DNA from: Euptelea pleiosperma
Lineage: Eukaryota > Streptophyta > Magnoliopsida > Ranunculales > Eupteleaceae
Assembly (NCBI GenBank): GCA_035048495.1
Contig: CM068548.1
Coordinates: 9,723,464 to 9,787,463 of the forward strand
Direction of reading: 5' to 3'
DNA: 64,000 bases
Shown in pieces: positions 24,563-36,600 of the stretch (position 1 is the first letter of the stretch; each line of letters starts with the position of its first letter). Below the pieces are notes generated by a model. That model was not told where the DNA came from. It made no database searches and was given only the letters and a program-made list of their open reading frames with translations. Position numbers and translations under genes: made by a program.

Positions 24563-25821
24563 TGTCTGATCAAGAAAGTCAAAGATCTCATCACCCCACA
24601 AAGGCAATGGAATCAAACTTCGATTCGTTATCTCTTTCCCAGTGATATTGGCAGCCAAATCATTCAAATTCCCCTTAGTTCCTCAGATACTACAGACAGA
24701 CTTTTTTAGGATGGTCATCCAAAAGGAAAATTTTCTGTTCGATCTGCCTATAATATCTTGGCTCGGGACAATTTAGAACAAAATCAAAATGGGATCCAGC
24801 CTCACGTGGAAAAAAATCTAAAAAATTAACATCTCCAACAGATGCCAACTTTTCCTTTGGAAAGTCTTGAGAGACATCTTGCCTTCCCGATCAAACCTTC
24901 ACATTAGGATCCATGAGATTGAAGAAAACTGTCCCCGATGTGACAACCCAAAAGAGACGAGTATTCATGCTCTCTTTTCATGACCTGATAGTGATAAAAT
25001 TTGGTTTGCATCACCTTTAACCATGAGATGGAGGGATAAAAGTGAATAAGAGATCAAAATTTGTTTGCTCAAAATGCTAGACAAAGATGGTGTCTTTGCA
25101 GATAGGGAATTAGAATTGGAGTACTTTTGTGTGCTTCTATGGAGAATCTGGTGGCATAGGAACTCTTGGATTAACAAGGGCAACAAACCCAATCCCTTGC
25201 ATATCCTTGATTCTATTTATTCCTATATGATAAATTCTGGTGCAAAAGAAGAAAAGCACCCCACTAGGCAAATCACCTCTTAGAGGCCTCCTAGTCGGGG
25301 TCACATTAAATTGAATACAGATGTAGCCTAGACATCTTCAGACAAACCCACGGGTCTGGGTTTTATCTTCAAAAATGATGAATCTGAATGTATCTTAGTA
25401 GGTGGAACTCAAGTTCGAGCCAAATCAATAGAAGAAGCTGAAGCTCTAGCGGTTCGGTGGGGTCTTTTTCAAGCTATCAAGCATGGTTTTTTGCATTTGG
25501 AGATTGAAATGGACGCTCAAAACTTGGTGCTCTCTTTTTAGAAAAATTCTCCAGAAGTGGGATGGTTTTCTTCTGCTTGCTGTGTAGGTATTTTAAACTT
25601 ACTTCTTCCCTCTCCTCTTTTAGTTTTTCGTATACCCCATGGGGGTCAAACTGGATCGTTCATGAATTAGCAGCAAGGGCCAAATCTTGGTCTTCTGCTC
25701 TCAAGTGGACCCTTACTCTCTCATTATGCTTTCTAATGCCATTCTCCTGGATAAGAGTAATGTCCACTCCTGATGTATGGTTTTTGTGGTAAATGAAACA
25801 ATTGCTTACAAAAAAAAAAAA
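24563..25821 (+). pseudogene. L1-type LINE remnant (RT C-terminus, zf-RVT region, RNase H)
   Basis: Read through several stops, it shows the order typical of plant L1 ORF2 ends: a SIRYLFPSDIGSQIIQIPLS-type segment (near 24620), KGKFSVRSAYNIL (24730), a zinc-finger-RVT-like stretch with CPRCDNPKE (about 24935), then the RNase H part with IEEAEALAVRWGLFQAI (25430) and IEMDAQNLV (25505), where the Asp fits the catalytic position. It ends in a poly-A run at 25810-25821. 5'-truncated and non-functional. Confidence 0.8.
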
Positions 25822-26387
25822 GCACATGATGTATGTCATATTTTAACTTAGTCTATTCCGAATCCTTATTACTAATGGAATCAAAATGATCTCTGGATTG
25901 ATCAGGATCTAAGATCCTTTCAATTGGTTAGAATCCGTTACTTGAACGAAAATAGATCTTGTGGAATCATATTATTTATTTGACGATACATTCCATACCT
26001 TGCTAAAAAAGCGATCCTTGCTTACCAACCACACATTGTCTAACCAAATCCAATTCTCTCTTGATTCATTCCTCAAAAAATCCGATTGGTGCGGATTCTT
26101 CCCCCCAACTAACAAAGAGATCTTGGCGGAATTGAAATGATTACACTAGGTCAAGGGGGGGTATTCCTAAAGTTTGAAAGTATAAGGGGGTGTTACTAAT
26201 TACTTTCAAATTGCAAGGTGTGTAACTAGATCTGATTCGTTTCCAAATACCTAGATTCAAACCTAATCTTGTCGGGTCAAATCATTGGGTCAACCCAACC
26301 CATCGACGGACTAATTCAACATGGACCCTAAGGGCCCCAAAAGAAATAAAAAAAAATGGGGAAAGAACGAGTCAACGAAACGGACCG
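25822..26387. other. Intergenic, no gene seen
   Basis: Begins with the continuation of the LINE target repeat (see 20772-20925). The rest is unclassified. Confidence 0.5.
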
Positions 26388-26390
26388 CTA

Positions 26391-26760
26391 GAGCTACACC
26401 AATTTCTTACATCCAGTTCTTACACCCGAGAGTGGGGCCCACATGGAGATCATGCTTGACAATCCAACCATACATTGAGTTTTCCATGCCATTATGATCA
26501 TCTTCACCAAAAATAATTTCATTTCGACATGTCAACCAGAAAGAAAAGGGACCCAAAATAATGATTTAATTTGATGGTCTGGATTTTTCAACTTAAAGTC
26601 AATTTTTCGTGAAGTTAGGAGTGTCCAATTTTCCTGATTTTTTGTGATGAGGGTAACTATAGTATGAAAAACTTACTGTGCGGTTGGATTGTCGAACATG
26701 TTCTCAATATGGGCCCCATTCTCGGGTGTAAGAACTGGATGTAAGAAACGGGTGTAGCTC
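26391..26760. mobile_element. MITE with TIRs of about 55 bp
   Basis: Left arm GAGCTACACC, CATCCAGTTCTTACACCCGA and GTGGGGCCCACAT is repeated inverted at the right end (about 26708-26760). CTAG (or TA) borders both ends, suggesting a TA target duplication. Confidence 0.75.
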
Positions 26761-26876
26761 TAGACAAACTCTCAACGAAAATGAAAGAAAGTAACAAACT
26801 ACTCAAGGACATTCCCGTAATTCTGAAAACCAGTCCCACTTCCAAGTGTCAAGCAAAAAGCAGGTGTGTTAGGTAG

Positions 26877-27056
26877 CGAAAAAACTTTTGAAGCGGCGGG
26901 TTTTTTTAAGCAGCGATCGTGTGCTAACGATCGCACGCCACATATAGTCATATTGCTTTTAAAAGTTTTTTAAACCAGATTCGGGTCATATGTGGCGCTC
27001 GATCATTGGACACATGATCGCTGCTTCAAACATCTCGCCGCTTCAAAAAACTTCTC
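26877..27056. mobile_element. 180-bp palindromic MITE with 9-bp TSD, upstream of ferrochelatase
   Basis: Ends CGAAAAAACTTTTGAAGCGG...CCGCTTCAAAAAACTTCTC, flanked by GTTAGGTAG (26868-26876 and 27057-27065). The arms carry GCAGCGATCGTGTG/ACATGATCGCTGC. A fragment of the same arm is at 47225-47265. It sits 186 bp before the ferrochelatase start codon. Confidence 0.9.
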
Positions 27057-27065
27057 GTTAGGTAG

Positions 27066-27242
27066 CAACCCGCACATCTCCTTTGAACACGTAGACGTAG
27101 TGGAGAAAGAGAGGGGAAGGCGTCCAACGCTTTTGACTCTTGACCCTCTTTTCTTCTTCTTCTTCTTCTTCTTCAATCTCCATTAGTAACAGAACACCAA
27201 GCTCTGCAAAACCCTAGAAATCTCTCTCTCTCTCGATCGACC
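27066..27242 (+). promoter_or_regulatory. Probable 5' UTR/proximal promoter of ferrochelatase
   Basis: Contains a (TTC)n run at about 27152-27173 and TCTCTCTCTCTC just before the ATG, the pyrimidine-rich leader common in plant 5' UTRs. Transcription start not determinable. Confidence 0.5.
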
Positions 27243-30200
27243 ATGGATGCAACAGCGATCTCTAGAGTTCTTCCCCAAATGAATCTTTCTGGTTATCGCC
27301 TCAGCAATTCGAATCACAGCTTTGCCATGTAAGTTCTATACTTTCTTAAGAGTGATTGTGGTTCTTTTTTGTTTTCTTGAAATTTTTATGATTGGGATTA
27401 GTTGATATTTGATTGTCATCTTAGATGGTTGGTTAATCCAATTTGTGTAGGTTGATCATGGCTGCTTGATTTGATTTATATATCTTATTAATTTTTTGCT
27501 CATTAACAGGAAAATTTTACTCATCTATTGCATTTTTTTCACATTTTTTGGCCCTTTTATTCAAATTTTTTTTTTTTGTTTCTGTGTAATGGTGTTTTTG
27601 TTTTTATCATATTTATTGAGACTTCTCTTAAGAATTTTATTAATTCATTGTTCTGAGAAATCAAATAACTCCTTGTATGTTAATCAAATTTTTATTTAAT
27701 ACCCGAATGAATTGAATTCTTTGGCATACAGCCCTTCAAAAAGGGAATTGAAGGTACTGTCGTATAGATCTTAAGAGTGGTCCACCTACTGCAGTAAACC
27801 CGCAATGTGGTTGATCCTGCCTGGGAGTTTAAATTTGAAAAATTGCCCCAATTGGATAATCCAAACATCTGGGGTGTTTGCATTCTTTTGGATGGGATGG
27901 GAAATAGGATAATGATCGAGAAAGGAAGTCTATATAATGGATATGAGTAAAAATGATCAGGTTGGAATGTTCGTGGGCAGTGGATCAGTCCGCTGCATGT
28001 ACTGGTATAATACACTTGGTAGGCTAGATTATATATTCTCCCTTTGAAAATTTTGAAGTTCGAAATATGGTTTAAAATCTTGTATCATGTCATATGAGAC
28101 ATCTCGTTTGTTCCCTCTTTGTACGATGCACAGGGATCTATAATCGATACGTATAAAAACTAGTTTAATTAGTTAAAATTAATATAGTAAATGTGTTAGA
28201 TAAGGTAGTATTATTTTCACAAAGCATCATACTCTGAGCTCATTTAAGCATTAACCAAGTTTAATGAAATGTTTCTCTGTATCTTGTGTATCGAAGAGTA
28301 TTGTGATTTTCCAGCGCGTCATACTGTCTCCTATGATGTATACTGGTTTTCAGCTCACTGATATGCTGAACAATACTGATATTTTAAACCATGGGTTCTA
28401 ATGGAACTTGTCTGTTGCAGGTCATGCCCTCATACCAAGTCTGTTGTATCTTTCAGCTGCTGCTCAGCTGAAGGATCACGAAATCTTGACAAATCTTCAT
28501 TCGAGGGATTTACAGTCTCAGCTCGTGACTCTCCTGATAGAAGAAATGGAATTCTTGGAGGATCAAATATTTGTGGTCCTGTTCAGAAGAGAAACCCAGT
28601 TGGGCAGACATTTTGTTCTGCGGGAGTATGCACATTTGGTGAACATGTGTTAGAATCTCCTTCACATACTGCACAAGAAAGGTTGGGGTGCTGCTTTTGA
28701 ATCTCGGGGGTCCCGATACGCTTCATGATGTTCAACCATTTTTGTTCAATTTATTTGCTGATCCAGTATGTTACTCGATCCTCTTTGTCATATACACACA
28801 TCAAATTTATTAGGTTGCAAAATTCAAGATTAAACCAATGTTGCAAATGCTTCATGGCAGGATATTATACGACTTCCCAGGCTGTTCCGATTTCTTCAGC
28901 GACCATTGGCACAACTGATTTCAGTTCTCAGGGCTCCAAAAAGTAAGGAAGGCTATGCTTCCATAGGGGGTGGTTCACCTTTGCGGAGAATAACAGATGA
29001 GCAAGTAAGATACTTGTTCTCTTTTGTGTATTTATTTGGTTTGTGTTTGTGAGCGATGAAATAAACGGTTTGAGATATTTTTTTCCAGGCACATGCACTG
29101 AAAATGGCTTTAGAAGCAAAGAAAATGCCTGTAAATGTATACGTTGGAATGCGATACTGGCACCCATTTACTGAAGAAGCAGTTCATCAGGTGAGTCCTT
29201 AAATTTTTGTGACATGTATCAACTACTATGCTGTAGTTTAGTTTTGCCTGCAATTTCAATATAGCTGCTGGTCAGCTTTGTTATCTTCTCCAAATAATTA
29301 TTACTAGAATGGTGCTTAATTATGTCAAACAAGCATGTGCTTGTGTGCGTGTGTTCATGTATTTTTCTTTTCAGCCCAAATAGGCATAGTCAATGAGAAG
29401 CTTGCTGTTATTTGCATGGAATTTGGGGTCTGTATTGGGTATCCGAGCATGAACCAAAAAAATGTCGATTGTCATATAAAGAACAAATAGTTGAGTCATC
29501 ATTTGTTGATGCATTTGCATTTTCTGTGACAGATTAAGAGGGACAAAATTACAAGACTTGTCGTGCTGCCACTTTATCCTCAGTACTCCATCTCTACGAG
29601 TGGGTCAAGTATCCGTCTTCTCCAAAGTATCTTCAGGTGGATAACTGCTTTACCTGTTTCAGTTCTTAAACTCCATCTTTTAGATCTGGTAATTGAAGAT
29701 CTCTTTAATTTTGAGCCATCCTTCAGGGAAGACTTGCATCTCTCAAGGCTACCGGTCTCTATTATACAGTCGTGGTATCAACGTGAAGGTTATATAAAGT
29801 CAATGGCTAATTTGATAGAGAAAGAACTACAGGGTTTCTCTGAGCCTGAGGAGGTAGGTTTTGTCGCTTTGCACAAATTTTTGGAGCATGCTTTTCTTGA
29901 TGCATACAATTAGTGAACATTGCAAATGATCAGTTTTTGGGTCATCTTTACCGTTCTGCTGCTCCAGTAAGTTGCTTACAATTGTAGTCAAATGTTAGGT
30001 GATGATATTCTTCAGTGCACATGGAGTACCAGTTAGCTATGTCAAGGATGCGGGAGATCCATATAGAGATCAGATGGAAGAGTGTATTAGCTTGATCATG
30101 CAAGAGTTGAAAGCTAGAGGAATTGACAATGACCACACTCTTGCTTACCAGGTTGGTTTGAAATGTAAATTCTTATTTTTTAGCTTCCATTTCAATTTTC

Positions 30201-31813
30201 AAGCTTTGCATGCATCTTGGTTCCATTTTTTTTATTCGATGCCGTTTGAACAGTTAACTCAACGTGGATATTGATGAAGTGTTGGTCTCTTTTCTTTTTC
30301 CCCCCATCATAAATGTAAGAGCCGTTTTGGGTTATTTAGCCTATTAACTCTCCCACCATTGAATTCTGTTTTGTCAGAGCCGAGTTGGGCCCGTACAGTG
30401 GTTGAAGCCCTATACTGATGAAGTTCTTGTTGAGCTTGGCCAAAGAGGTGTGAAGAGTCTCTTAGCTGTTCCAATAAGGTACATTTCTTGTCATCCAAGT
30501 TTGGTGGTGTTTTATATAAAAGACACTCGTGATGCTGTTTCCAATTGTATTTCAAGAATTGTTTATTGTAGAATATTAAGGAGGTGTTTAGTAAACTTAA
30601 TTTCAGTACTTATGACTAAAAAGGATGATTTTTAGTCTTAACTGCATTTGTTCACCTCCAAAATCTCATTGATTAATTTTAAGTTTCACTTAAAATGTAG
30701 CATTTTTTGTGTTTGGTAAGTAAAAAGGTAGCATTTTTTAATCATCACATGGCCACTTTTTTAAGCGGTTTACACTGAATGCGGCAAGTGATGGCATCTT
30801 TAAAAAGATTCTAAGATGCTTTCAAAATACCCAATATGCCTTTATATTCAAAGCTTTCTCTGCCGAAAACTTACAATAATGGCCTGATAATTTTTTTAAA
30901 TACCCAATATGTCCTTGTCTTAACTTTCAGACAAGAACTTGTACCAAACAACGAAAATCACTGATAATTCAGTACTTTAAGCTTTCAGCACTTTAAATTA
31001 ATTTTATGTGTGGAAATTAAGTTTCCCAAACCCTAAATTTATGCTTCTTATGGGAAAATATAATCAACTTAATACCTTGAAAAGAAAATGCTATCTTGAA
31101 TAAGAGTATAGGTGTGAGTCTTTTAAAATGTCATGCTTTGATATACTTCTAGCCAAAAGGTTCTGGAATCCAAATACACTATCATGTGTTGAAGCTCAAC
31201 AAATATCAGAAAAACGAGGAATACTGTTCTTGTAAATTTACCATGAAATAGCCAATTTTGACCAACTGAACAACATGACTCAGAGGAGGCAATTTTTGTC
31301 CACTTCATGTCCTAGCTCTTATTTGGATTGGTCTAACATCTAAATTTGGCTCTTTTTATTCTCTCTGGATTCCAACCGGTAGCTAATCTCTGCAATCTTG
31401 ATATCTTGTTCTTCATTTGAGTGAATATTTTTGGTGAGTTTTAATTTTCCTCCTACCATATTGAATAATATTTCAAACTGCCTGTCTCAAATTCCAGCTT
31501 TGTAAGTGAGCACATAGAGACTCTGGAAGAGATTGACATGGAGTACAAGAACCTGGCACTTGAATCCGGCATCAAGAACTGGGGCAGGGTCCCGGCTCTG
31601 GGGTGCACGTCTTCCTTCATATCCGATCTGGCAGATGCCGTGATTGAAGCCCTACCTTCGGCAACAGCCATATCGACCACAAAGAGTACGTCTGAGGAAG
31701 CTGACACTGATCCAATGAGATATGCAATCAACATGCTCTTCGGTTCGATCGTAGCGTTTGTTTTACTATTCTTCCCAAAACTGATCTCTGCATTCAAGAA
31801 CTATCTTGTCTAG
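27243..31813 (+). CDS. FC1: Ferrochelatase, type 1 (plastid), 9 exons, one apparent 1-nt frameshift
   Basis: Exons: 27243-27328, 28421-28765, 28861-29004, 29089-29190, 29533-29636, 29727-29853, 29999-30151, 30378-30478, 31498-31813; all GT-AG. Ferrochelatase inserts Fe2+ into protoporphyrin IX, the last step of heme synthesis. Seen: a Ser-rich N-terminus typical of a transit peptide, [71 protein letters not shown], the active-site [27 protein letters not shown] and [16 protein letters not shown]. The C-terminus is a single hydrophobic segment ([17 protein letters not shown]) without the chlorophyll-binding (CAB/LHC) domain of FC2, so it is FC1-like. Exon 2 is in one frame to about 28678 (SPSHTAQE) and needs one extra base to enter the conserved GVLLLNLGG frame. 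With that base the product would be about 492 residues, normal for the family. Confidence 0.93.
30583..31033. mobile_element. MITE in ferrochelatase intron 8
   Basis: GTGTTTAGTAAACTTAATTTC near 30584 and GGAAATTAAGTTTCCCAAACC near 31010 are inverted repeats enclosing about 450 bp of AT-rich non-coding DNA. hAT-like by appearance only. Confidence 0.6.
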
Positions 31814-33675
31814 GGGAGATTGCAATCACAGCCTAGTTTCGTTTCGTAATACAATTTACAGTGATAGTTGGGGTTTTTCCTTTTTCCTTTTATTTTTTTT
31901 TCCTGATGATAAACTACAGAATGATAGTTGAAACATAGATGTGATTAGGCAAATCACATGGGCATCACAAGAAAAAATTTCATTTTTGGTTGATTTAGTT
32001 TGGAGGATGTAATTCTTTGAGAAATTATTTTTGTAACCGAGGGATACTGATTGTAAGGAATGGTACTTGTGGTTGAGCACCCAAGAATGTAATAATGTAC
32101 CAATCAATCCTTATGTTGTATCACTGTATAAAGGGTGCCTAGTTGATTTTAGTGATGTTTTGTCTTTCAATATCATAATTTGCTTTATTAGTGAGAAATA
32201 TAGTTATGAAGGATGGAGGGAGCTTGCTGAATTTGCATTTGTTCACTTCTTGCTAAATTAATCACATCTCAGACTCTAGAATAGTTGGAAACTGGTCTAG
32301 ACAAGAAATTATTGGTTATATTAGACTTGAGGTCCATAATCATCCTCCTTGGACACTAGCCCATGACCTACAGGTGGCTCACCAACTTATCGATCTTATG
32401 GGCTTATGACCAACCTGTGGGATGTAGGCAGGAGGGATAACTCTCCAGTCATAGGATCTTTGGGTTAATAATGGAAGGACTATGTTGTGCAGGAGGGATC
32501 ACTCTCCATGAAGGCGGGTGACAATGATAAGATGAATGTGTCATCTCATCCCTACTGTTTGGAAAATTGAAGGCAGCAAGAGCGGCCATGGGTTTCTTTA
32601 TTTTTGTCAATATTTAAGAGACTTTCACATGAGAGCAGTTCTGGCTGTGGATCCCCAATCAGGTGCTACCATCCGTGCGTGGCAGTGGCAGCAAAGTCCA
32701 CCCACTTGGACGGGCAAATATTCTAAAAAGTCGGTGGCTGCTGATGGGGTGGCTGCTGATTGGGTACACGCTAGGAGTGCCGATGGGTCTGGTCTCAAAA
32801 TGATGGATCCCGAACCGATTGTTTGGCTCCAGTTTCAGTTCTAGGTATATCGGTTCCAATCTTGATAATACGACAAATTTAACATTATATTTATATATCG
32901 GTTTCAATTTAAGTTTCGTTTTATATTGGTTCTGGTTCAAATATCAAACTACCCAGATCTGGAGCTGTTCTTATCAGCAAGGTTTAAAGGGGGCTGTTAT
33001 AACGGACTGGGGGCGTTTTTACCTTCACAACAGAATGTAACGCACGGGCTAAAACCGAATATAATGGAAATAACGGTGCTGAAATTCAAATTTCAAATTA
33101 TCAATAAAGTTCATAACAGAAAATAATTGCCGTTATAGGGAAATAACAGCCTTTATTTTCTGAGCGTTAAAACTGTGCATAATGTAGCAGGGGAGTCCAA
33201 GCGTTATTTTCATTATAATGGGCATTTTTTAAACCATGCTTAACTGTTCGGTTTCAGTTCCAATTCCTTTTTTGTCAGTTCTCTAAAATGTGGAACCAGA
33301 ACGCGAGTTTTTGGAACAATAAGTGGAAGGGCGCTGGATCGAAAAGTTGCAGGAACAAAAACTTTCTCCCCCCATCCGACAGTCGGAAGGGATGTAGAAG
33401 GTTGAATGAGTGGTCTAGAAAGTGTAGACCAACAAAAACAAGTACCCTAACGGAAAATATGCAAGTTCATCCTATTATAAACCACTTCATACAGAGGGAT
33501 AGAGAATGAAATTCACGAATTATTGGGGCTATGAGACTTGTCCTGCTGACTCGTCAGCATCAAAATTTTTGCACAAAAACAAAAATTTGCATGTAGAATC
33601 AGGTCAGTGACTCAAATCACTGCATTGATCCTTGGAAATGCAAACCCACAAGCAGTTTTCTCAAAGCGATTACTC
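31814..33675. other. Ferrochelatase 3' flank to ATP synthase g 3' end; no gene seen
   Basis: The first ~250 bp are probably the ferrochelatase 3' UTR. 32985-33240 is a TAACGG-type MITE. 32800-32960 is decayed repeat with GGTTCGGTTCC-like strings. 33520-33675 is probably the ATP synthase g 3' UTR. Confidence 0.5.
32985..33240. mobile_element. TAACGG-rich MITE
   Basis: AAGGTTTAAAGGGGGCTGTTA at the left and ATTTTTTAAACCATG at the right, with GAGCGTTAAAACTG and AATAACGG units as in the copies at 17583 and 57089. Confidence 0.65.
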
Positions 33676-36600
33676 TCAGACATGGTAACCAGTGAATGTA
33701 AATCCTCTTCCCACAATCTCACCAGCACTGAACCAGCAGTAGCACTCTAGCCCGAAAAGAGCTGCGATGCCAGCATCCTCAACCTTCAGCTCCTGCCTGT
33801 TCTTCCACATATGCTTAACGTAATCAAGTTCTTCCAGAATGTCTCATATCGATGAGGGATGCTGCAGACAATAAGCAATCAGTTTTATGGATAACATGTA
33901 AAAGTATGTACTTACACTCGCTGTATTCAATTGCTAAACCACCTGATGTGAACAAGGTATGCAAATTCAACAGTAAATATTTACGAAGTTCAGTGACTGG
34001 AAATACAAATCTTATGGCATCATTTGTACAACGCAGCAATCTCTTGTGATGACAGTGTATAAGGCTGTAATCATTATCTTATGCCATCATATTCTATCGA
34101 TCCAGGTAGGTCAGTTTTTCAGACATGAAACAGTATATTCAACTTCAAGCAAGGAGAAAAATATGATTTTTGTAACGCATGAAGTCAAGAAACCCAATGT
34201 GAAATAGCACATCATGGAATGGGTTCATCTTAGATAGAGATATTCATCGATCACAAGATTGTAGTTCCAACAAATCTATTCAGAACTACTAAGAGTCGTC
34301 GATCTGAAAGGGAAGAGTCCGATTCTATCTTTTAGAAAAGCCCAAATAATTTCAGAGAAGGTAAAGATGATATCAATAACTTTTGTTTCTAAATGAAATA
34401 GATTATAAGAAACCATTTACATAATTTTCACACCTAAATCATAACAAACCACATTGTGGCAACTAGACCGGTTTAGATAATTTTTTGTCCAAAAATAATA
34501 ATGAAATGTTTATGCTTTTCTCAGCCCTTTTGGTATCCAAGGTACTAAACTTCAATATCGCCTTAAACATCGCTCGGTTAAAATGCAAAACTAATTCGAA
34601 GAAGTTCAATTCGACATGGAGAAATTTTAAACCGCCAACATAAAGAAGCTTGGAGATATGATTCACTCCACATTTGTAATACTAATGTTTTTTAAATGTA
34701 AGAAAGAAACATGAAATTATAGAGAAAAATAGTTTTTAGGAACCTGAAATTATACAACACGACGAGCATTTGATCTTTTGATTTTAACCCCTACAAGTTG
34801 GTTTTGCAAAGAAAAAAGCACTCTTAATAAAGTGATCATTTTTCACCTAAGAACCTCCCGAAAGCAAAGAAATGTGGAACAAATGGGGAGCAATGTGTTT
34901 TAAACACTAATCATCTATTTGAAACTTCCGGTATTGAATAGTAAAATTCACCAGCATATTACATACAAACATCACTTCAATAGGTCATAAATCGACAAAA
35001 TTCGCCAAAACTTCAGCTAATTTTAATACCATGTTCATATCTAACGCACTAAAAGTGCCAAACCCAAGTTGAATACTCACTTTATGGCAAGAATAAGCAC
35101 TTCTTGGCAAAAGTTTTCAGCATAAAAAAAAGTCATTTCTGCAAGCACAAAAAATTGTGCGAAGCAAGGTGCTGACAAGGAGATCCCCTACCGAAACAGA
35201 AATTCTACAATACAAGTTTCCAGCATTTGGCTGAGGAGCTCATGAAAGTTTAAGCAATTCAAGCACCATGAATGAACAGAGAAATCAAATGATGGGGAAA
35301 AAAATTCCACTACTATAATAAACAATAGAGGCTGCATATATAGTTTAATCTATGATGCCCAGATACTTCAATATGACCGTTGTACCTGTATCGTATTGTC
35401 AATACAGATACTTGTACCAGATACTGCATGTATTCTTCTGTTCCACCAATTTTCATTTTCTATTGTGCTATTGGTAACTCCTAACAGTCTCCTTATTCCT
35501 TATATCGATAGGAAGATGTAAATAATGTATTATAACAAATTTATTATAAGGAACTTTGAAAATTATTTGGCATGATGCAAAAATTAAATAAAGAGATTTA
35601 ACTTGAAAAACTAAAATTTAGAGCATGGTATGAACATATGGGATCGGATAACTGTATCCGTATGTGTCCTAGATTTCGGGAAATGAAGTCATATCGACAT
35701 TTCCTGTACCAGTGTCCGTGCCTGTATCTGCATCTAGGCTTCTTAGAGTTTAATGCATCTGAATTACAAAGCAGTGCCATCAAAAGCGCTTGCTTCAACC
35801 ACGAACAAATCCCTAGTGAGTACCTCAATTGCCTTTTTTCTTTTCTTTTTGATAAGTAAAAAATTTACCAAAAAAATGTTAGAGAAGATAATTTCCAATT
35901 TACTCGGACTTGTTTACACCAGTTTTAACCAAGAGATCAGCTTGCTAATTGACCTAGACAAGGGGAAGCAATCACTCTTCCTGCTTTATAATGATCATCT
36001 AGGTTACTTCTTGCATTTATCGCTCTTATTTCCCCAAATAAAATGATCCCCAATTCCTAGGTTTAGGACCCTCTGACCAATGAGTAGGTGTCCTTCATCA
36101 ATTTATGGCTCAAAATGAATGGAAATGTATTGGATCCTTAAATGTGCTAATCAGAATAATTCGCATTCCATTCTCTATGCTTTTGAACCCCTTCCTTCAA
36201 TTCAATCCAAGCTCCAACCACTTGGGCCAATCCAAGCCTTAGAATAACAATTGTGAGATAAAAGAAAGTTGTACATAATTCTACAACCAACTCGCCAAGT
36301 TTACCCACCACCTCAAAAGTATTAATAAGGCAATTGATTCATTGAATGAATGCAAAAAAACAATAATGACATGAAACATCTACAAGTACCTTTCATCCAA
36401 ACATAGCTTGTCAATAAATAAAACAAAAGTAAATACAAAACAGAAATGCAAAGAAATCTCTTTCTGACAATACCTCAAGAATTAGATGCAAAATAGCTGC
36501 ATATGTTATGAGAGTAAATCAGGACCCCAGTAGATGCGCCACAAACACAGTAATGCTACTTTCACTCTGGATATCCACGACTTCATATGGTGCTCAGTTA

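Noticed and set aside
25065..25283. Small independent gene within the LINE region
   Set aside because: Falls inside the LINE remnant between the zinc-finger-like and RNase H segments.
31538..31813. Separate small gene at the ferrochelatase 3' end
   Set aside because: It is the last ferrochelatase exon, joined in phase from the acceptor at 31497.
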